From CAWJFJ01 sp963800065 (GTDB lineage Bacteria > Actinomycetota > Acidimicrobiia > Acidimicrobiales > UBA8190), in NCBI GenBank assembly GCA_963800065.1, contig CAWCZO010000011.1:248001-312000 (forward strand): DNA of 64,000 bases. Direction: 5' to 3'. Positions 49,695 to 59,147 of the stretch are shown here, piece after piece (the first letter of the stretch is position 1; each line of letters begins with the position of its first letter). Below the pieces are notes generated by a model. It was not told where the DNA came from. It ran no database searches and saw only the letters and a program-made list of their open reading frames with translations. Position numbers and translations under genes: made by a program.

Positions 49695-52427
49695 CTACGC
49701 CGACCCGGCCTTCTTGGCCGAGACAGCCTTCCTGGTAGAGGGGGTCGGCGTCTCGTTCCCCGCCAGGACCGCCTGGGCGGCCGACAGGCGGGCGATGGGG
49801 ACGCGGAACGGCGAGCAGCTCACATAGTCGAGACCGGCATCGGCGAAGAGGGCGATCGACTCGGGATCCCCGCCGTGCTCGCCGCACACCCCGATCTTGA
49901 GCGACGGCCGGGTGGCGCGTCCGCGTTGGACACCCATCCGCACCAGCTCCCCGACACCGGCGGCGTCGATCGTCTCGAAGGGATTGTTCCGGAGCAGGCC
50001 CTTCTCGAGATAGGCGGCCATCATCCGACCCTCGACGTCGTCCCGGCTGAACCCGAACGTCATCTGGGTGAGGTCGTTGGTGCCGAAAGAGAAGAACTCT
50101 GCGACCTCGGCGATCTCGCCCGCCCGCAACGCGGCGCGAGGTGTCTCGATCATGGTGCCGATGAGGACCTCGACCTTGTTCGCCCCGGCGCGTCCCCGGG
50201 TGGCCGTCTTGGCCGTCCGGGCCGACCGTACGGCGGGGGCGGATGCGGCGCTCACCGCCGCCTCCACCCACGACCGGGCCAACGCCATCTCCTCCCGGCC
50301 CACCGTCAACGGGATCATGATCTCGATGACCGGCCGGCCCCCGGCAGCCACACGGTCGAGGGCGGCCTCCATGAGGGCCCGGACCTGCATGGCGTAGAGA
50401 CCGGGCTTGAGAACCCCCAGGCGCACCCCCCGGGTCCCGAGCATCGGGTTGAACTCGTGCCATTCCTTGGCCGCGTTGTACAGGGCGCGTTCCTCGTCGT
50501 CGAGCCCGACGGTGGCGTCCTTGATGGCCAGATCGCCGGTCTGGGGCAGGAATTCGTGCAGGGGCGGGTCCAGGAGGCGGACCGTCACCGGGAGCCCGTT
50601 CATCGCTTCGAGGATCTCGACGAAGTCGGCGCGTTGGGCGACGCGCAGCTCCTCCAGGGCGGCCTCCTCTTCGTCCGGCGTCGAGGCCAGGATCATCCTC
50701 CGCACGATCGGGAGGCGGTCCTCGGCGATGAACATGTGTTCGGTCCGGCACAGCCCGATCCCCTCGGCGCCCAGCCGGCGGGCGTTGGCGGCGTCGGGAC
50801 CGGTGTCGGCGTTGGCCCGCACGGCCAGCCGTCCGGCCCGGATCTCGTCGGCCCACCCCAGGACGACGGCGAATTCACGGCTGGGCTCAGGGGCCGACAG
50901 GGGCACCTGGCCGAGGATGACGTCGCCGGCCGTGCCGTCGATGGAGAGCCAGTCGCCCTCGGAGACCGTCACCCCGCCCACCTTGAACGAGGCGCCGTCG
51001 ATGCGGAGCTTCTCGGCGCCCACCACCGCCGGCTTCCCCCAGCCCCGGGCCACCACGGCGGCGTGGGAGACGAGGCCGCCGCGGGCCGTCAGGATCCCTT
51101 CGGAGGCCAGCATCCCGTGGACGTCCTCGGGGGAGGTCTCGCTGCGCACCAGGATGACCTTCTCCCCGGCGGCGGCGGCCGCCGCCGCCTCGTCGGCGGT
51201 GAAATAGGCCCGCCCCACGGCGGCCCCGGGCGAGGCGCCCAGGCCGGTGGTGAGGACCGTGTGCCCACCGGAGGCGAAACGGGGATGGAGCACGTGCTCG
51301 AGGTGCTCGGCCGTGACCCGCTGCACGGCCTCCGCCTTGGTCAGCCTGATGGCCGGATCCTTCGTCATGTCCACGGCCATTCGCAGAGCGGCGTTCCCGG
51401 TCCGCTTGCCCACCCGCGTCTGCAGCATCCACAGCTTGTCCTGCTCGATGGTGAACTCTGTGTCGCACATGTCGCGGTAGTGACCCTCCAGCCGGGCGAA
51501 GATGGCGAGCAGCTCGGCATGGATCTTGGGGAACGATCTCTTCAATGCCGAGAGCGGCTCGGTGTTGCGGATGCCGGCCACCACGTCCTCTCCCTGGGCG
51601 TTGATCAGGAAGTCGCCGTACTCGCCCTTCTTGCCGGTGGCCGGATCGCGCGTGAATCCCACCCCGGTCCCCGACCGTTCGTCCCGGTTGCCGAACACCA
51701 TGGCCTGGACGTTAACCGCCGTCCCGAGGTCGTGGGCGATGCCCTCGTGTTCGCGGTAGGCAATGGCGCGCGGACCGTTCCAGGACTGGAAGACGGCTTC
51801 GATGGCACCGCGCAACTGGTCGTCGGGGTCCTGGGGGAACGCAGCCTCGGTGGTGCGTTCGACAATGGTCTTGTACGAATCGACCAGGTAACGCAGCAGC
51901 TCGGTGGGGACGGCCGCATCGGAGATCGTCCCGGCCAACTCCTTGGCCGCCTCCAGAAGCGCATCGAACTCCTCGCCGTCGATCCCGAGCACGATCCGCC
52001 CGTACATGGCCACGAAGCGGCGGTACGAGTCGAAGGCGAAGCGCTCGTCGTCGGTCTGCTTGGCCAGGCCGGCCACGGACTCGTCGTTGAGCCCGAGATT
52101 CAAGACGGTGTCCATCATGCCCGGCATCGAGAACTTGGCCCCCGACCGGACGCTCACGAGCAGGGGATCCCCGCTCTCGCCCAGAGACTTCCCCATCTTC
52201 TTCTCGAGTCGGGCCCGGGCCCGGGCCACCTCGGCCGTCAGGCCCTCGGGCCAGCCGCCGTCCATGTAGGCGCGGCAGGCATCGGTGGTGATGGTGAAGC
52301 CGTGGGGCACGGGCAGGTCCAGTACCGACGTCATCTCGGCCAGGTTGGCGCCCTTTCCGCCGAGGAGATCCTTCATCTCCATCGGTGGCCGACGGTGCTT
52401 GTGGTCGAAGTCGTAGACGAACGGCAT
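49695..52427 (-). CDS. ppdK: Pyruvate, phosphate dikinase
   Basis: The 910-residue enzyme has the family's three parts: the ATP-grasp N-terminal domain (MKDLLGGKGANLAEMTSVLD), the phospho-His domain (GILTARGGLVSHAAVVARGW, with the catalytic His) and the PEP/pyruvate TIM barrel ending GVCGEHGGDP with its Cys. It interconverts ATP + Pi + pyruvate and AMP + PPi + PEP. A Gly/Ala/Arg linker near residue 780 (SAASAPAVRSARTAKTATRG) looks like an insertion. Its stop lies only 26 bp before dnaG, so it may be part of the same transcript. Confidence 0.96.
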   Translation of the reverse strand: MPFVYDFDHKHRRPPMEMKDLLGGKGANLAEMTSVLDLPVPHGFTITTDACRAYMDGGWPEGLTAEVARARARLEKKMGKSLGESGDPLLVSVRSGAKFSMPGMMDTVLNLGLNDESVAGLAKQTDDERFAFDSYRRFVAMYGRIVLGIDGEEFDALLEAAKELAGTISDAAVPTELLRYLVDSYKTIVERTTEAAFPQDPDDQLRGAIEAVFQSWNGPRAIAYREHEGIAHDLGTAVNVQAMVFGNRDERSGTGVGFTRDPATGKKGEYGDFLINAQGEDVVAGIRNTEPLSALKRSFPKIHAELLAIFARLEGHYRDMCDTEFTIEQDKLWMLQTRVGKRTGNAALRMAVDMTKDPAIRLTKAEAVQRVTAEHLEHVLHPRFASGGHTVLTTGLGASPGAAVGRAYFTADEAAAAAAAGEKVILVRSETSPEDVHGMLASEGILTARGGLVSHAAVVARGWGKPAVVGAEKLRIDGASFKVGGVTVSEGDWLSIDGTAGDVILGQVPLSAPEPSREFAVVLGWADEIRAGRLAVRANADTGPDAANARRLGAEGIGLCRTEHMFIAEDRLPIVRRMILASTPDEEEAALEELRVAQRADFVEILEAMNGLPVTVRLLDPPLHEFLPQTGDLAIKDATVGLDDEERALYNAAKEWHEFNPMLGTRGVRLGVLKPGLYAMQVRALMEAALDRVAAGGRPVIEIMIPLTVGREEMALARSWVEAAVSAASAPAVRSARTAKTATRGRAGANKVEVLIGTMIETPRAALRAGEIAEVAEFFSFGTNDLTQMTFGFSRDDVEGRMMAAYLEKGLLRNNPFETIDAAGVGELVRMGVQRGRATRPSLKIGVCGEHGGDPESIALFADAGLDYVSCSPFRVPIARLSAAQAVLAGNETPTPSTRKAVSAKKAGSA

Positions 52428-52507
52428 GGGGTCTCCTGAGGGGTGGAGCGGAACTCCCCGAGCCTACCGGCCGCCACCTCGGCGGTTGGTCGGCGGCCGG
52501 TGCGGCG

Positions 52508-53833
52508 TCAGCGGCCGAGGCGGCCGCCGATCTCGGCGGCCAGCGTCTCGATGGGGACCCTGACCTGTGTGGTCGTGTCGCGCTCGCGCACAGTCACGGC
52601 CCCGTCCTCGAGCGACTCGAAGTCCACCGTCACACAGAAGGGCGTACCCACCTCGTCCTGGCGCCGGTACCGCTTCCCGATCGACTGGGTCACGTCGAAG
52701 TCGCACATGCAGATCGGTTGCAGCTGGCCGAGGACCTGGCGCGACAGGGGCACCAGCGTGTCGTTCTTGGACAGCGGCAGCACCGCCACCTGGTAGGGCG
52801 CCAGACGCGGGTTGAGATGCAGGACCGTCCTCTTCTCCCCTCCCACCTCGTCCTCGTCGTAGGCGGCGAGAAGGAACGCCATCATCGTCCGCGTGGCCCC
52901 GGCGGCGGGCTCGATCACGTGCGGCACGTAGCGCTCGCCGCTGGCCTGGTCGAAGTACTCGAGCTTCTCCCCCGACGCCGCGCTGTGGGCCAACAGGTCG
53001 TAGTCGGTCCGGTTGGCGATCCCTTCGAGTTCGTCCCACCCCCAGGGGAAGAGGAACTCGACGTCGGCCGTGGCCGCTGAGTAGTGCGACAGCTCGTCGG
53101 TGTCGTGGTGGCGCAGGCGGAGCTTGTCGGTCGGGATGCCGAGGTCGAGGTACCACCGGAACCGCTCGTCGAGCCAGTACTCGAACCACTTCTGGGCGTC
53201 GGCGGGGGGGACGAAGAACTCCATCTCCATCTGTTCGAACTCCCGGGTCCGGAAGACGAAGTTCTGGGGCGTGATCTCGTTGCGGAACGACTTGCCCACC
53301 TGGGCGATCCCGAAGGGCGGCTTCTTCCTGGTCGTCTGCAGGACGTTGACGAAGTTGACGAACATCCCCTGTGCCGTTTCGGGACGGAGGTAGGCGACGG
53401 TGGCATCCTCCTCCACCGGACCGGCGAAGGTCTTGAACATCAGGTTGAACGCCCGGGCCTCGGTGAGGTCGGTCGAGCCGCAGTTGGGGCACGTGCCATC
53501 GATCTTGTCGGCCCGCCAGCGCTCGTGGCAGCTACGGCAGTCGACCAGGGGATCGGTGAAATTGCTCAGGTGGCCCGACGCCTCCCAGATCCTCGGCGCC
53601 GACAGGACGGCGGCGTCCAGCCCGACCACGTCGTCGCGCCGCTGCACCATGGCCCGCCACCACTCGTCCTTGACGTTGCGCAACATCAGTGCCCCCAGGG
53701 GGCCGTAGTCGTAGGTGGAGCGGAACCCCCCGTAGATCTCGGCCGAGGGGAAGATGAAGCCCCGTCGCTTGCACAGGTTGACCACCCGCTCCATCAGGTC
53801 GTCGGGCTGGTCCGCTCCGGGCTCCTCGGTCAT
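52508..53833 (-). CDS. glyS: Glycyl-tRNA synthetase (single-chain type)
   Basis: The start ATG 53833 overlaps the hemW stop. The 441-residue class II synthetase has FIFPSAEIYGGFRSTYDYGP (motif 1 region), a zinc-ribbon-like insertion CRSCHERW/CPNCGS, motif 2 FRNEITPQNFVFRTREFEQM and the motif-3 region IEPAAGATRTMMAF, then the anticodon-binding domain (VAVLPLSKNDTLVPLSRQVL). It charges tRNA-Gly in the cytoplasm. The length matches the dimeric alpha2 type of Actinomycetota. Confidence 0.96.
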   Translation of the reverse strand: MTEEPGADQPDDLMERVVNLCKRRGFIFPSAEIYGGFRSTYDYGPLGALMLRNVKDEWWRAMVQRRDDVVGLDAAVLSAPRIWEASGHLSNFTDPLVDCRSCHERWRADKIDGTCPNCGSTDLTEARAFNLMFKTFAGPVEEDATVAYLRPETAQGMFVNFVNVLQTTRKKPPFGIAQVGKSFRNEITPQNFVFRTREFEQMEMEFFVPPADAQKWFEYWLDERFRWYLDLGIPTDKLRLRHHDTDELSHYSAATADVEFLFPWGWDELEGIANRTDYDLLAHSAASGEKLEYFDQASGERYVPHVIEPAAGATRTMMAFLLAAYDEDEVGGEKRTVLHLNPRLAPYQVAVLPLSKNDTLVPLSRQVLGQLQPICMCDFDVTQSIGKRYRRQDEVGTPFCVTVDFESLEDGAVTVRERDTTTQVRVPIETLAAEIGGRLGR

Positions 53834-54999
53834 GGGCGCAGGATACCGGCTGCCGCTGTTGCCCCCGGGAGGACGAGCCGGGTCGTCACCTCGTTGGCGA
53901 GCAGCCGGCCCCGCACCGTCAACACCGCCCGCGCCCCGCGGCGATCGATCAGTCCGGTGAGGTCGGGGTCGTCCGGGACCACCGACGCCGGCACTCCGGC
54001 AGACGTCCGCAAGGCCAGGGCCAGGCTCTCGAAGAGTCGGTGGTCGGCGGACAGCACCTCTTCGCCGGCCGTCGTCGGGCGTCCCGCCGCCACGGCGGCG
54101 ATGTAGCGCTCCGGTGTCCGGATGTTCCACCACCGCCGCCCGCCTCGGTGTGAATGGGCGGCGGCCCCGATGCCGCGGTAGTCGCCCTGTTCCCAGTAGA
54201 GACGGTTGTGACGGCAGCTCTGGCCCGGGCGGGCCCAGTTCGACACCTCGTACCACTCGAAGCCGGCGGCGCCGAGCACGTCGTCGGCCATGGCGTAGCG
54301 GCGGGCCTGGACATCCTCGTCGGGATGGCGGGCGGTGTCGGCGGCCAGCGGGGTGCCGGGCTCCACGGTGAGGGCGTAGGCGCTCACGTGTCCGGGCGAC
54401 GGCTCGAGACGGAGAACCGCCTCCAGACTGTGGCGGAAGTCGTCGTCGCTCTCCCCGGCGCCGCCGAAGATGAGGTCGACGTTCACCGACCTGAATCCGG
54501 CGGCACCGGCGAGGGCCACCGCTGTGGCCACCGAGTCGGGATCGTGGTGCCGACCCAGGCCGGTCAGGACGTGGGGAACCATCGACTGGACTCCGAACGA
54601 GAGGCGGTTCACCCCGGCGGCGCGCCACACCTCGAACAGCGGCGCCGAGGCGTCCTCGGGATTGCACTCCACGGTGACCTCGGCTCCCGGTCGCCGGGGG
54701 ACGGCGTCGAGGACCGCCGCCAGGAGATCGGCCGGCAGCCGCGAGGGCGTGCCCCCGCCGACGAAGACGGTGTCGGCCGGGGGGAGGCTTTCGTGGTCGA
54801 GGGCCCGGCCCGTCTCGGTGACGCACGCCTCGGCGTAGCGCTCCATCAGGTGGTCCCGGTCGGTCCAGGTGGCGAAGGCGCAGTAGTCACAACGCGACGA
54901 GCAGAACGGGACGTGGACGTAGACGCCGAACGCCTCACGGTCGGGCCCGTCGGGGCCCCGGCGGTCCACCTCGCTACTCGGTGGGGCTCGATCGGACAC
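53830..54999 (-). CDS. hemW: HemW, radical SAM heme chaperone-like protein
   Basis: GTG 54999 is the most likely start (389 residues); it overlaps recO by 26 bp. The protein has the radical SAM Cys triad C33-x3-C37-x2-C40 (VYVHVPFCSSRCDYCAFATW), the GGGTPSRL and NPED segments for SAM binding, and the HemW-type VNRLSFGVQSMVPHVLTGLG. The fourth Cys typical of HemN is replaced, as in HemW. HemW binds heme and delivers it to respiratory enzymes. The stop overlaps glyS by 4 bp (ATGA). Confidence 0.92.
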   Translation of the reverse strand: MSDRAPPSSEVDRRGPDGPDREAFGVYVHVPFCSSRCDYCAFATWTDRDHLMERYAEACVTETGRALDHESLPPADTVFVGGGTPSRLPADLLAAVLDAVPRRPGAEVTVECNPEDASAPLFEVWRAAGVNRLSFGVQSMVPHVLTGLGRHHDPDSVATAVALAGAAGFRSVNVDLIFGGAGESDDDFRHSLEAVLRLEPSPGHVSAYALTVEPGTPLAADTARHPDEDVQARRYAMADDVLGAAGFEWYEVSNWARPGQSCRHNRLYWEQGDYRGIGAAAHSHRGGRRWWNIRTPERYIAAVAAGRPTTAGEEVLSADHRLFESLALALRTSAGVPASVVPDDPDLTGLIDRRGARAVLTVRGRLLANEVTTRLVLPGATAAAGILRP

Positions 55000-55690
55000 T
55001 GCGCAGGCGCCGGTCGAGATGGACCTCCGTCGCCTCGGTGGCCAGCTCGGTGAGCTCGTCGGCCAGCTCCCCGGCCGGTTCGCGCAGTGCCGACGAGAGC
55101 CCGCCTCCCAGGATCCGGCGCAGCAGCTCCAGAGCGTCGGGCGACAGCGGGCGTCCCCGCCGGCACGACCGGCACAACACGCCTCCCTCGTTGAGATCGA
55201 AGGCGACGAGATCGTCCACCGCTCCGCACGAGACGCACACGTCGACGGTGGGGGCCGACCCCTCGAGGGCCAGCACCTTGAGGAGGAAGGCGGGAACGAG
55301 GAGGGGGGCGTCACGCTCCTCCAGGACGCGCAGTGCGCCCACCACCATCTCGTACAACCTCGGGTTGGCGTGGCTCTCCTGGGCCAGCTGGTCCACCACC
55401 TCGAGCAACGTGTAGGCCTTGGCCACGCGGCCCAGGTCCTCACGGACCGTCCGGAACGACTCGAGCACCTCGGCCTGGTTGACGATGTCGAGCTCCCGAC
55501 CCTGCCAGCACATCATCGTCACGTGGCTGAGCGGCTCGAGCCGGGCCCCGAACTTCGAATGGGTTCGGCGCACCCCTTTGGCCACGGCCCGGACCTTGCC
55601 CCGGCCACGCGTCATGAACGTCACGATCCGGTCGGCCTCCCCTAGTCGGAACGTCCGCAGGACGATCCCGTCCTCGCGGTAGAGGCTCAC
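54974..55690 (-). CDS. recO: DNA repair protein RecO
   Basis: 238 residues: N-terminal OB fold (MSLYREDGIVLRTFRLGEAD, then VRRTHSKFGARLEPLSHVTM), helical middle, and the zinc finger of RecO with C-x2-C and C-x2-C (VCVSCGAVDDL, GVLCRSCRRG). It loads RecA on SSB-coated single-stranded DNA during gap repair. It begins one codon inside the stop of the following upstream gene (55687) and ends inside hemW, indicating a compact operon uppS - small protein - recO - hemW - glyS. Confidence 0.95.
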   Translation of the reverse strand: MSLYREDGIVLRTFRLGEADRIVTFMTRGRGKVRAVAKGVRRTHSKFGARLEPLSHVTMMCWQGRELDIVNQAEVLESFRTVREDLGRVAKAYTLLEVVDQLAQESHANPRLYEMVVGALRVLEERDAPLLVPAFLLKVLALEGSAPTVDVCVSCGAVDDLVAFDLNEGGVLCRSCRRGRPLSPDALELLRRILGGGLSSALREPAGELADELTELATEATEVHLDRRLRSVRSSPTE

Positions 55691-56043
55691 GGCGTCGCTG
55701 TTCCCCGGTCGCCGCCGTCGGCACCACCGGCCTCGACGACGCCACCGTCGGCGTCGGCGGCCGGACCGACCGCGCCGGCACCTGGGCCCTCTCCGCCGGC
55801 GGGCCCGTCTTCACCAGCGGGCCCGTCTCCGGCGGCGGGCTGGTCGGCCGGCCCCGGGACGGTGGTGGGGACGGGCGCCGTGTTCGGGGTGTGGCGCCCA
55901 CCCATGGTGCCGCCCAGGGCGATCATCGCCACCAGGGCCACCCCGGTGACGAGGACGGCGGTGGCCCCGGTGGTCCCGGCCACGGCCAGGACCACCAGCC
56001 CGGCCACGATGATGACGCCGCCGGCCCAGGCGAACGCCCTCAC
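55687..56043 (-). CDS. Small membrane protein with Gly/Pro/Ala tail
   Basis: 118 residues: two hydrophobic helices at the N-terminus (AFAWAGGVIIVAGLVVLAVA and ATAVLVTGVALVAMIALGG), then a disordered tail of Gly, Pro, Asp and Ala. It overlaps uppS and recO at both ends. The family is not recognised; short two-helix proteins at this place are seen next to uppS in related genomes only as general impression. Confidence 0.58.
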   Translation of the reverse strand: MRAFAWAGGVIIVAGLVVLAVAGTTGATAVLVTGVALVAMIALGGTMGGRHTPNTAPVPTTVPGPADQPAAGDGPAGEDGPAGGEGPGAGAVGPAADADGGVVEAGGADGGDRGTATP

Positions 56044-56777
56044 CCCCGGACCCCCCCGTAACGACGCTCACGTCTTTGAAACTCGGCGATGGCCTCGAAG
56101 AGGTGCTCTCGGCGGAAGTCGGGCCACAGGACGTCGGTGAACACCAGCTCCGAATACGCCAGCTCCCACAGCAGGAAGTTGGAGATCCGGTACTCCCCCG
56201 ATGTGCGGACCACCAGGTCGGGATCGGGCTGGTCGGGGAAGTAGAGATGGGCTCGGATGGCCTTCTCGTCGATCCGCTGCCCCGGGGTGCCCTCGGCCAC
56301 CAACGCCCGCACGGCGTCGACGATCTCGGCCCGGCCCCCGTAGTTGAAGGCCATCGTGAGGGTCATGACCCGGTTCGACCGGGTGAGCTCGGTGGACTCG
56401 TCCATCCGTCGCAACACCCGGCGCGGGACACGCCAGTCGCGCCGGCCGGCGAACCGGATCCGGACGCCCTTGTCGTGGAGCTCGTCACGCCGGCGGACCA
56501 GGAGGGACTCGTTGAACCCCATCAGGTAGCGGACCTCGTCACGGGGCCGGCGCCAGTTCTCGGTCGAGAAGGCGAAGACGGTGAGCCAGCGGACCCCGAT
56601 GTCCAGGGCTCCCTCGATGGCGTCGAGCAAAGCCTCTTCGCCCGCCGCGTGGCCGGCCGTCCGGGGTAGCCCCCGCTGGCTGGCCCACCGGCCGTTTCCG
56701 TCCATGACACAGGCCACGTGGGCCGGCACACCGGTGAGATCGACGCCTCGGGGCGGCGGCGAGGGGTCGGGGACCAC
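56040..56777 (-). CDS. uppS: Isoprenyl transferase (undecaprenyl diphosphate synthase type)
   Basis: The 245-residue cis-prenyltransferase has the catalytic Asp26 in VACVMDGNGRWASQRGLPR, the FAFSTENWRRPRDEV motif, NYGGRAEIVDA, and SGEYRISNFLLWELAYSELV with FTDVLWPDF. It condenses FPP with IPP units to make the lipid carrier for peptidoglycan and surface polysaccharides. The stop overlaps the small membrane protein gene (4 bp). Confidence 0.95.
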   Translation of the reverse strand: MVPDPSPPPRGVDLTGVPAHVACVMDGNGRWASQRGLPRTAGHAAGEEALLDAIEGALDIGVRWLTVFAFSTENWRRPRDEVRYLMGFNESLLVRRRDELHDKGVRIRFAGRRDWRVPRRVLRRMDESTELTRSNRVMTLTMAFNYGGRAEIVDAVRALVAEGTPGQRIDEKAIRAHLYFPDQPDPDLVVRTSGEYRISNFLLWELAYSELVFTDVLWPDFRREHLFEAIAEFQRRERRYGGVRG

Positions 56778-56900
56778 GTCCTGAACCTACTTCCTGGCGC
56801 CCGGCCTTCCTCCCCGGGCCCGCCATGTCGACGCCGTGGGATAGCGTCGGACCAGGAGATTCACGACAAGGCAGGTGGGCTCGGCACCATGAGCGGACCG

Positions 56901-56939
56901 ACGGTGACGACGGTGACGACGGTGACGACGGTGACGACG
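56901..56939. repeat. 9-bp tandem repeat (ACGGTGACG x4)
   Basis: Four full copies and part of a fifth of ACGGTGACG in the leader region of the NfeD-like gene, between divergent uppS and nfeD. The unit length is a multiple of three, so any slippage keeps a reading frame. Confidence 0.8.
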
Positions 56940-56989
56940 TCCTCCCTCGGAGAGAGCGGGTGTCACCGGCGCTCCCGGGGGCACCGACC

Positions 56990-57433
56990 ATGAGCGCCTG
57001 GCTGTGGCTCGTGGCGGCTGTCGTCTTCGTCGTCGTCGAGGTCACCAACCTCGCCTTCTTCGCCCTTTTCGCCGCCGCCGGGGCCGGGGCTGCCGCCATC
57101 GTCTCGGCGGCCGGTGGTCCCCCCGTGCTCCAGGTCGTCGTGTTCGCCGTGACGGCCCTGGGTGGCTTGCTCCTGCTGCGTCGTCCCCTGCTGTCCGCCT
57201 TCGGCCACCGCCGGGGCGGTGCCCTCAAATCGGGGGTGGCCGCCCTGGTGGGGCAGCGTGCCACCGTCGTCGACCGCGTGGACCGCCTGGACCGAACCGA
57301 CGTCGCCGGTCGTGTCCATGCCCGGGGCGAGGACTGGCCGGCCATCACCTACGACGACCAACCCTGTGAACCGGGCCAGGTGGTCGAGGTCATCGACATC
57401 GACAAGACCCGACTGGTGGTCACCGCCTCGTAG
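56990..57433 (+). CDS. NfeD-like membrane protein
   Basis: ATG 56990 starts MSAWLWLVAAVVFVVVEVTN. An upstream in-frame GTG/ATG would add a stretch made from the 9-bp repeats and is less likely. The 147-residue protein has an NfeD layout: helices VVFVVVEVTNLAFFALF and VVVFAVTALGGLLLLRRPL, then a C-terminal OB fold (LVGQRATVVDRVDRLDRTDV, GRVHARGEDWPAI, QVVEVIDIDKTRLVV). NfeD proteins partner stomatin-like proteins, and a slipin gene follows 89 bp later, as expected. Confidence 0.86.
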   Translation: MSAWLWLVAAVVFVVVEVTNLAFFALFAAAGAGAAAIVSAAGGPPVLQVVVFAVTALGGLLLLRRPLLSAFGHRRGGALKSGVAALVGQRATVVDRVDRLDRTDVAGRVHARGEDWPAITYDDQPCEPGQVVEVIDIDKTRLVVTAS

Positions 57434-57522
57434 CCCCGGACCCGGGGCCATCGCCAGTGCCGGCCGGCGTCGTCCGAAGAGCCGGCGTCGACCGAAGGGT
57501 CGCCCGAAGAGAAGGAGTCCCC

Positions 57523-58554
57523 ATGTTCGCCAGCAGCGCCAGCGGTACGGCGACAGGCATCGTCGTCGGCCTCGTCGTCATCGTGCTCGTGGTCCTCGTA
57601 CTGTCCCGTTCTGTCCGACTGGTGCAGCAGGGCTTCGTCGGCGTGGTGAAGCGGCTGGGGCAGTTCAACTCGATCCGGAATCCGGGAGTGACCTTCCTCG
57701 TGCCTTTCGTCGACACCATCGTCCGGGTCGACATGCGTGAGGAGCCGCGGCTGGGCGACCTCCAGGCGGTCATCACCAAGGACAACGTCAGTGTCCTCGT
57801 CAACGCCACCATCTTCAGTCAGGTGGTCGACGTCCGCCTCGCTCTGTACGAGATCAGCGAGTACCACGTGGCCGTCGACCAGCTGGCCCGGACGGCCCTG
57901 CGGGCCGTCTTCGGCGGGATGACCCTGGACGAGGCCCTGAGCGAGCGCCAGCGGATCAACGCCGAGCTTCAGGCCCATATGGCGTCGGCCACGGAGAAAT
58001 GGGGGGTCCGGCTCAACCGGATCGAGATCGTCGACATCGTCCCGCCCCAGAACATCGTCGACGCCATGGCCCTGCAGAAGGAGGCCGACCAGCAGAAGCG
58101 TGCCGCCATCTTGCAGTCCGAAGGTCAGCAGCAGGCGGCCATCAACACGGCCCAGGGCCAGAAGCAGGCCAACGTCCTTCGGGCCGAAGGCGAGAAGCAG
58201 TCCGTGATCCTGGCCGCCGAGGCCGAGAAGCAGTCCGTCGTGCTCCGGGCCGAGGGCAACAAGGAAGCCGAGATACGCCTGGGAGAAGGTCACGCCGGCG
58301 CCATCGCCGCCGTCTATGCCGCCATCCACCAGGGCAACCCCACCCCCGAGCTGCTGGCCGTTCTTCAGCTCGACGGCATTAGGAGCATCGCCACCAGTGA
58401 GAACACCAAGCTGGTGGTGCCCGTCGAGACGGCCGGGCTCCTCGGCGCCGCCCAGGCGCTGCGTTCGGTCCTCGGGGCCGTCCCCGAAGGGGGGGCGCCG
58501 GGACCGACCGGGAACGGCTCGGTCGCGCCGGGCGGCGGATCGCCGGCGGGCTGA
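57523..58554 (+). CDS. SPFH/band 7 protein (slipin/stomatin-like)
   Basis: ATG 57523 follows AGAAGGAGTCCCC. The 343-residue protein has one N-terminal membrane helix (ATGIVVGLVVIVLVVLVLS), the SPFH domain (RLVQQGFVGVVKRLGQFN, GVTFLVPFVDTIVRVDMREE), a coiled-coil hairpin rich in Gln/Glu/Ala (QKEADQQKRAAILQSEGQQQ and following) and a Gly/Pro tail. Together with the upstream NfeD it probably organises membrane microdomains and protease/quality control. The gene pair is a widely conserved module. Confidence 0.92.
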   Translation: MFASSASGTATGIVVGLVVIVLVVLVLSRSVRLVQQGFVGVVKRLGQFNSIRNPGVTFLVPFVDTIVRVDMREEPRLGDLQAVITKDNVSVLVNATIFSQVVDVRLALYEISEYHVAVDQLARTALRAVFGGMTLDEALSERQRINAELQAHMASATEKWGVRLNRIEIVDIVPPQNIVDAMALQKEADQQKRAAILQSEGQQQAAINTAQGQKQANVLRAEGEKQSVILAAEAEKQSVVLRAEGNKEAEIRLGEGHAGAIAAVYAAIHQGNPTPELLAVLQLDGIRSIATSENTKLVVPVETAGLLGAAQALRSVLGAVPEGGAPGPTGNGSVAPGGGSPAG

Positions 58555-58671
58555 GCCCGGACCCCGGGACGGACCGCCGCCGACGCGACAACGCGCCGCA
58601 GCGGGACGCCGTGGCGCGTTGCGACGGGCGGCGCGGTCCGGGGCCCACGCGGGCCCGGCTCGGTCCGACCG

Positions 58672-58875
58672 CTAGATCTTGCGGACCTTGGTGGCCTGCG
58701 GGCCCTTGGCGCCCGCCGTCGACTCGAAATCGACCCGCTCGCCTTCGGTGAGCTCGCGGTAACCGGTGCCGTCGATGGCCGAGAAGTGCACGAACACATC
58801 GGGCGAACCGTCGTCAGGGGTGACGAATCCGTACCCCTTCGTCGCGTTGAACCACTTCACCGTGCCCTCCGCCAT
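58672..58875 (-). CDS. cspA: Cold-shock domain protein
   Basis: ATG 58875, with GAGG nearby, gives a 67-residue OB fold: MAEGTVKWFNATKGYGFVTP, RNP1 KGYGFV (13-18) and RNP2 VFVHF (27-31), ending with the basic KGPQATKVRKI. It binds single-stranded nucleic acid and acts as an RNA chaperone. The roughly 270 bp between it and dinG could hold a long 5' leader of the kind that regulates csp translation in the cold; no such structure was verified. Confidence 0.95.
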   Translation of the reverse strand: MAEGTVKWFNATKGYGFVTPDDGSPDVFVHFSAIDGTGYRELTEGERVDFESTAGAKGPQATKVRKI

Positions 58876-59147
58876 GAGATCGCCTCGTTTCTCCACGCAC
58901 GTGCCCTTGCGGGAGACCGGACGTCAACCGACAACGGCGCTCGGCCTGCGTGACCCTCCGAACGTTGGCGGGAACAGTAGCCGAGAGCCCGCCGCCGGTG
59001 CTCGTGACGAGAGTCGGCGGGCGCCACCGCCGTTCCCGCCGTCGGCGACGCATTCGTCACGCCGTGATCACGACGCGCGCCCGCCATGGATGGTCCACCG
59101 ACGGCCCGCCGGCGGCCGAGTTCACGAACGGGGCTACCGTCGAGCGG

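Noticed and set aside
49875..52439. 854-codon plus-strand frame antisense to ppdK
   Set aside because: It is the shadow of a high-GC gene: His/Gly/Arg/Pro-rich with no motif, and the opposite strand encodes a complete PPDK.
56901..56939. CRISPR-like array
   Set aside because: Units are 9 bp and directly adjacent with no spacers; a simple tandem repeat.
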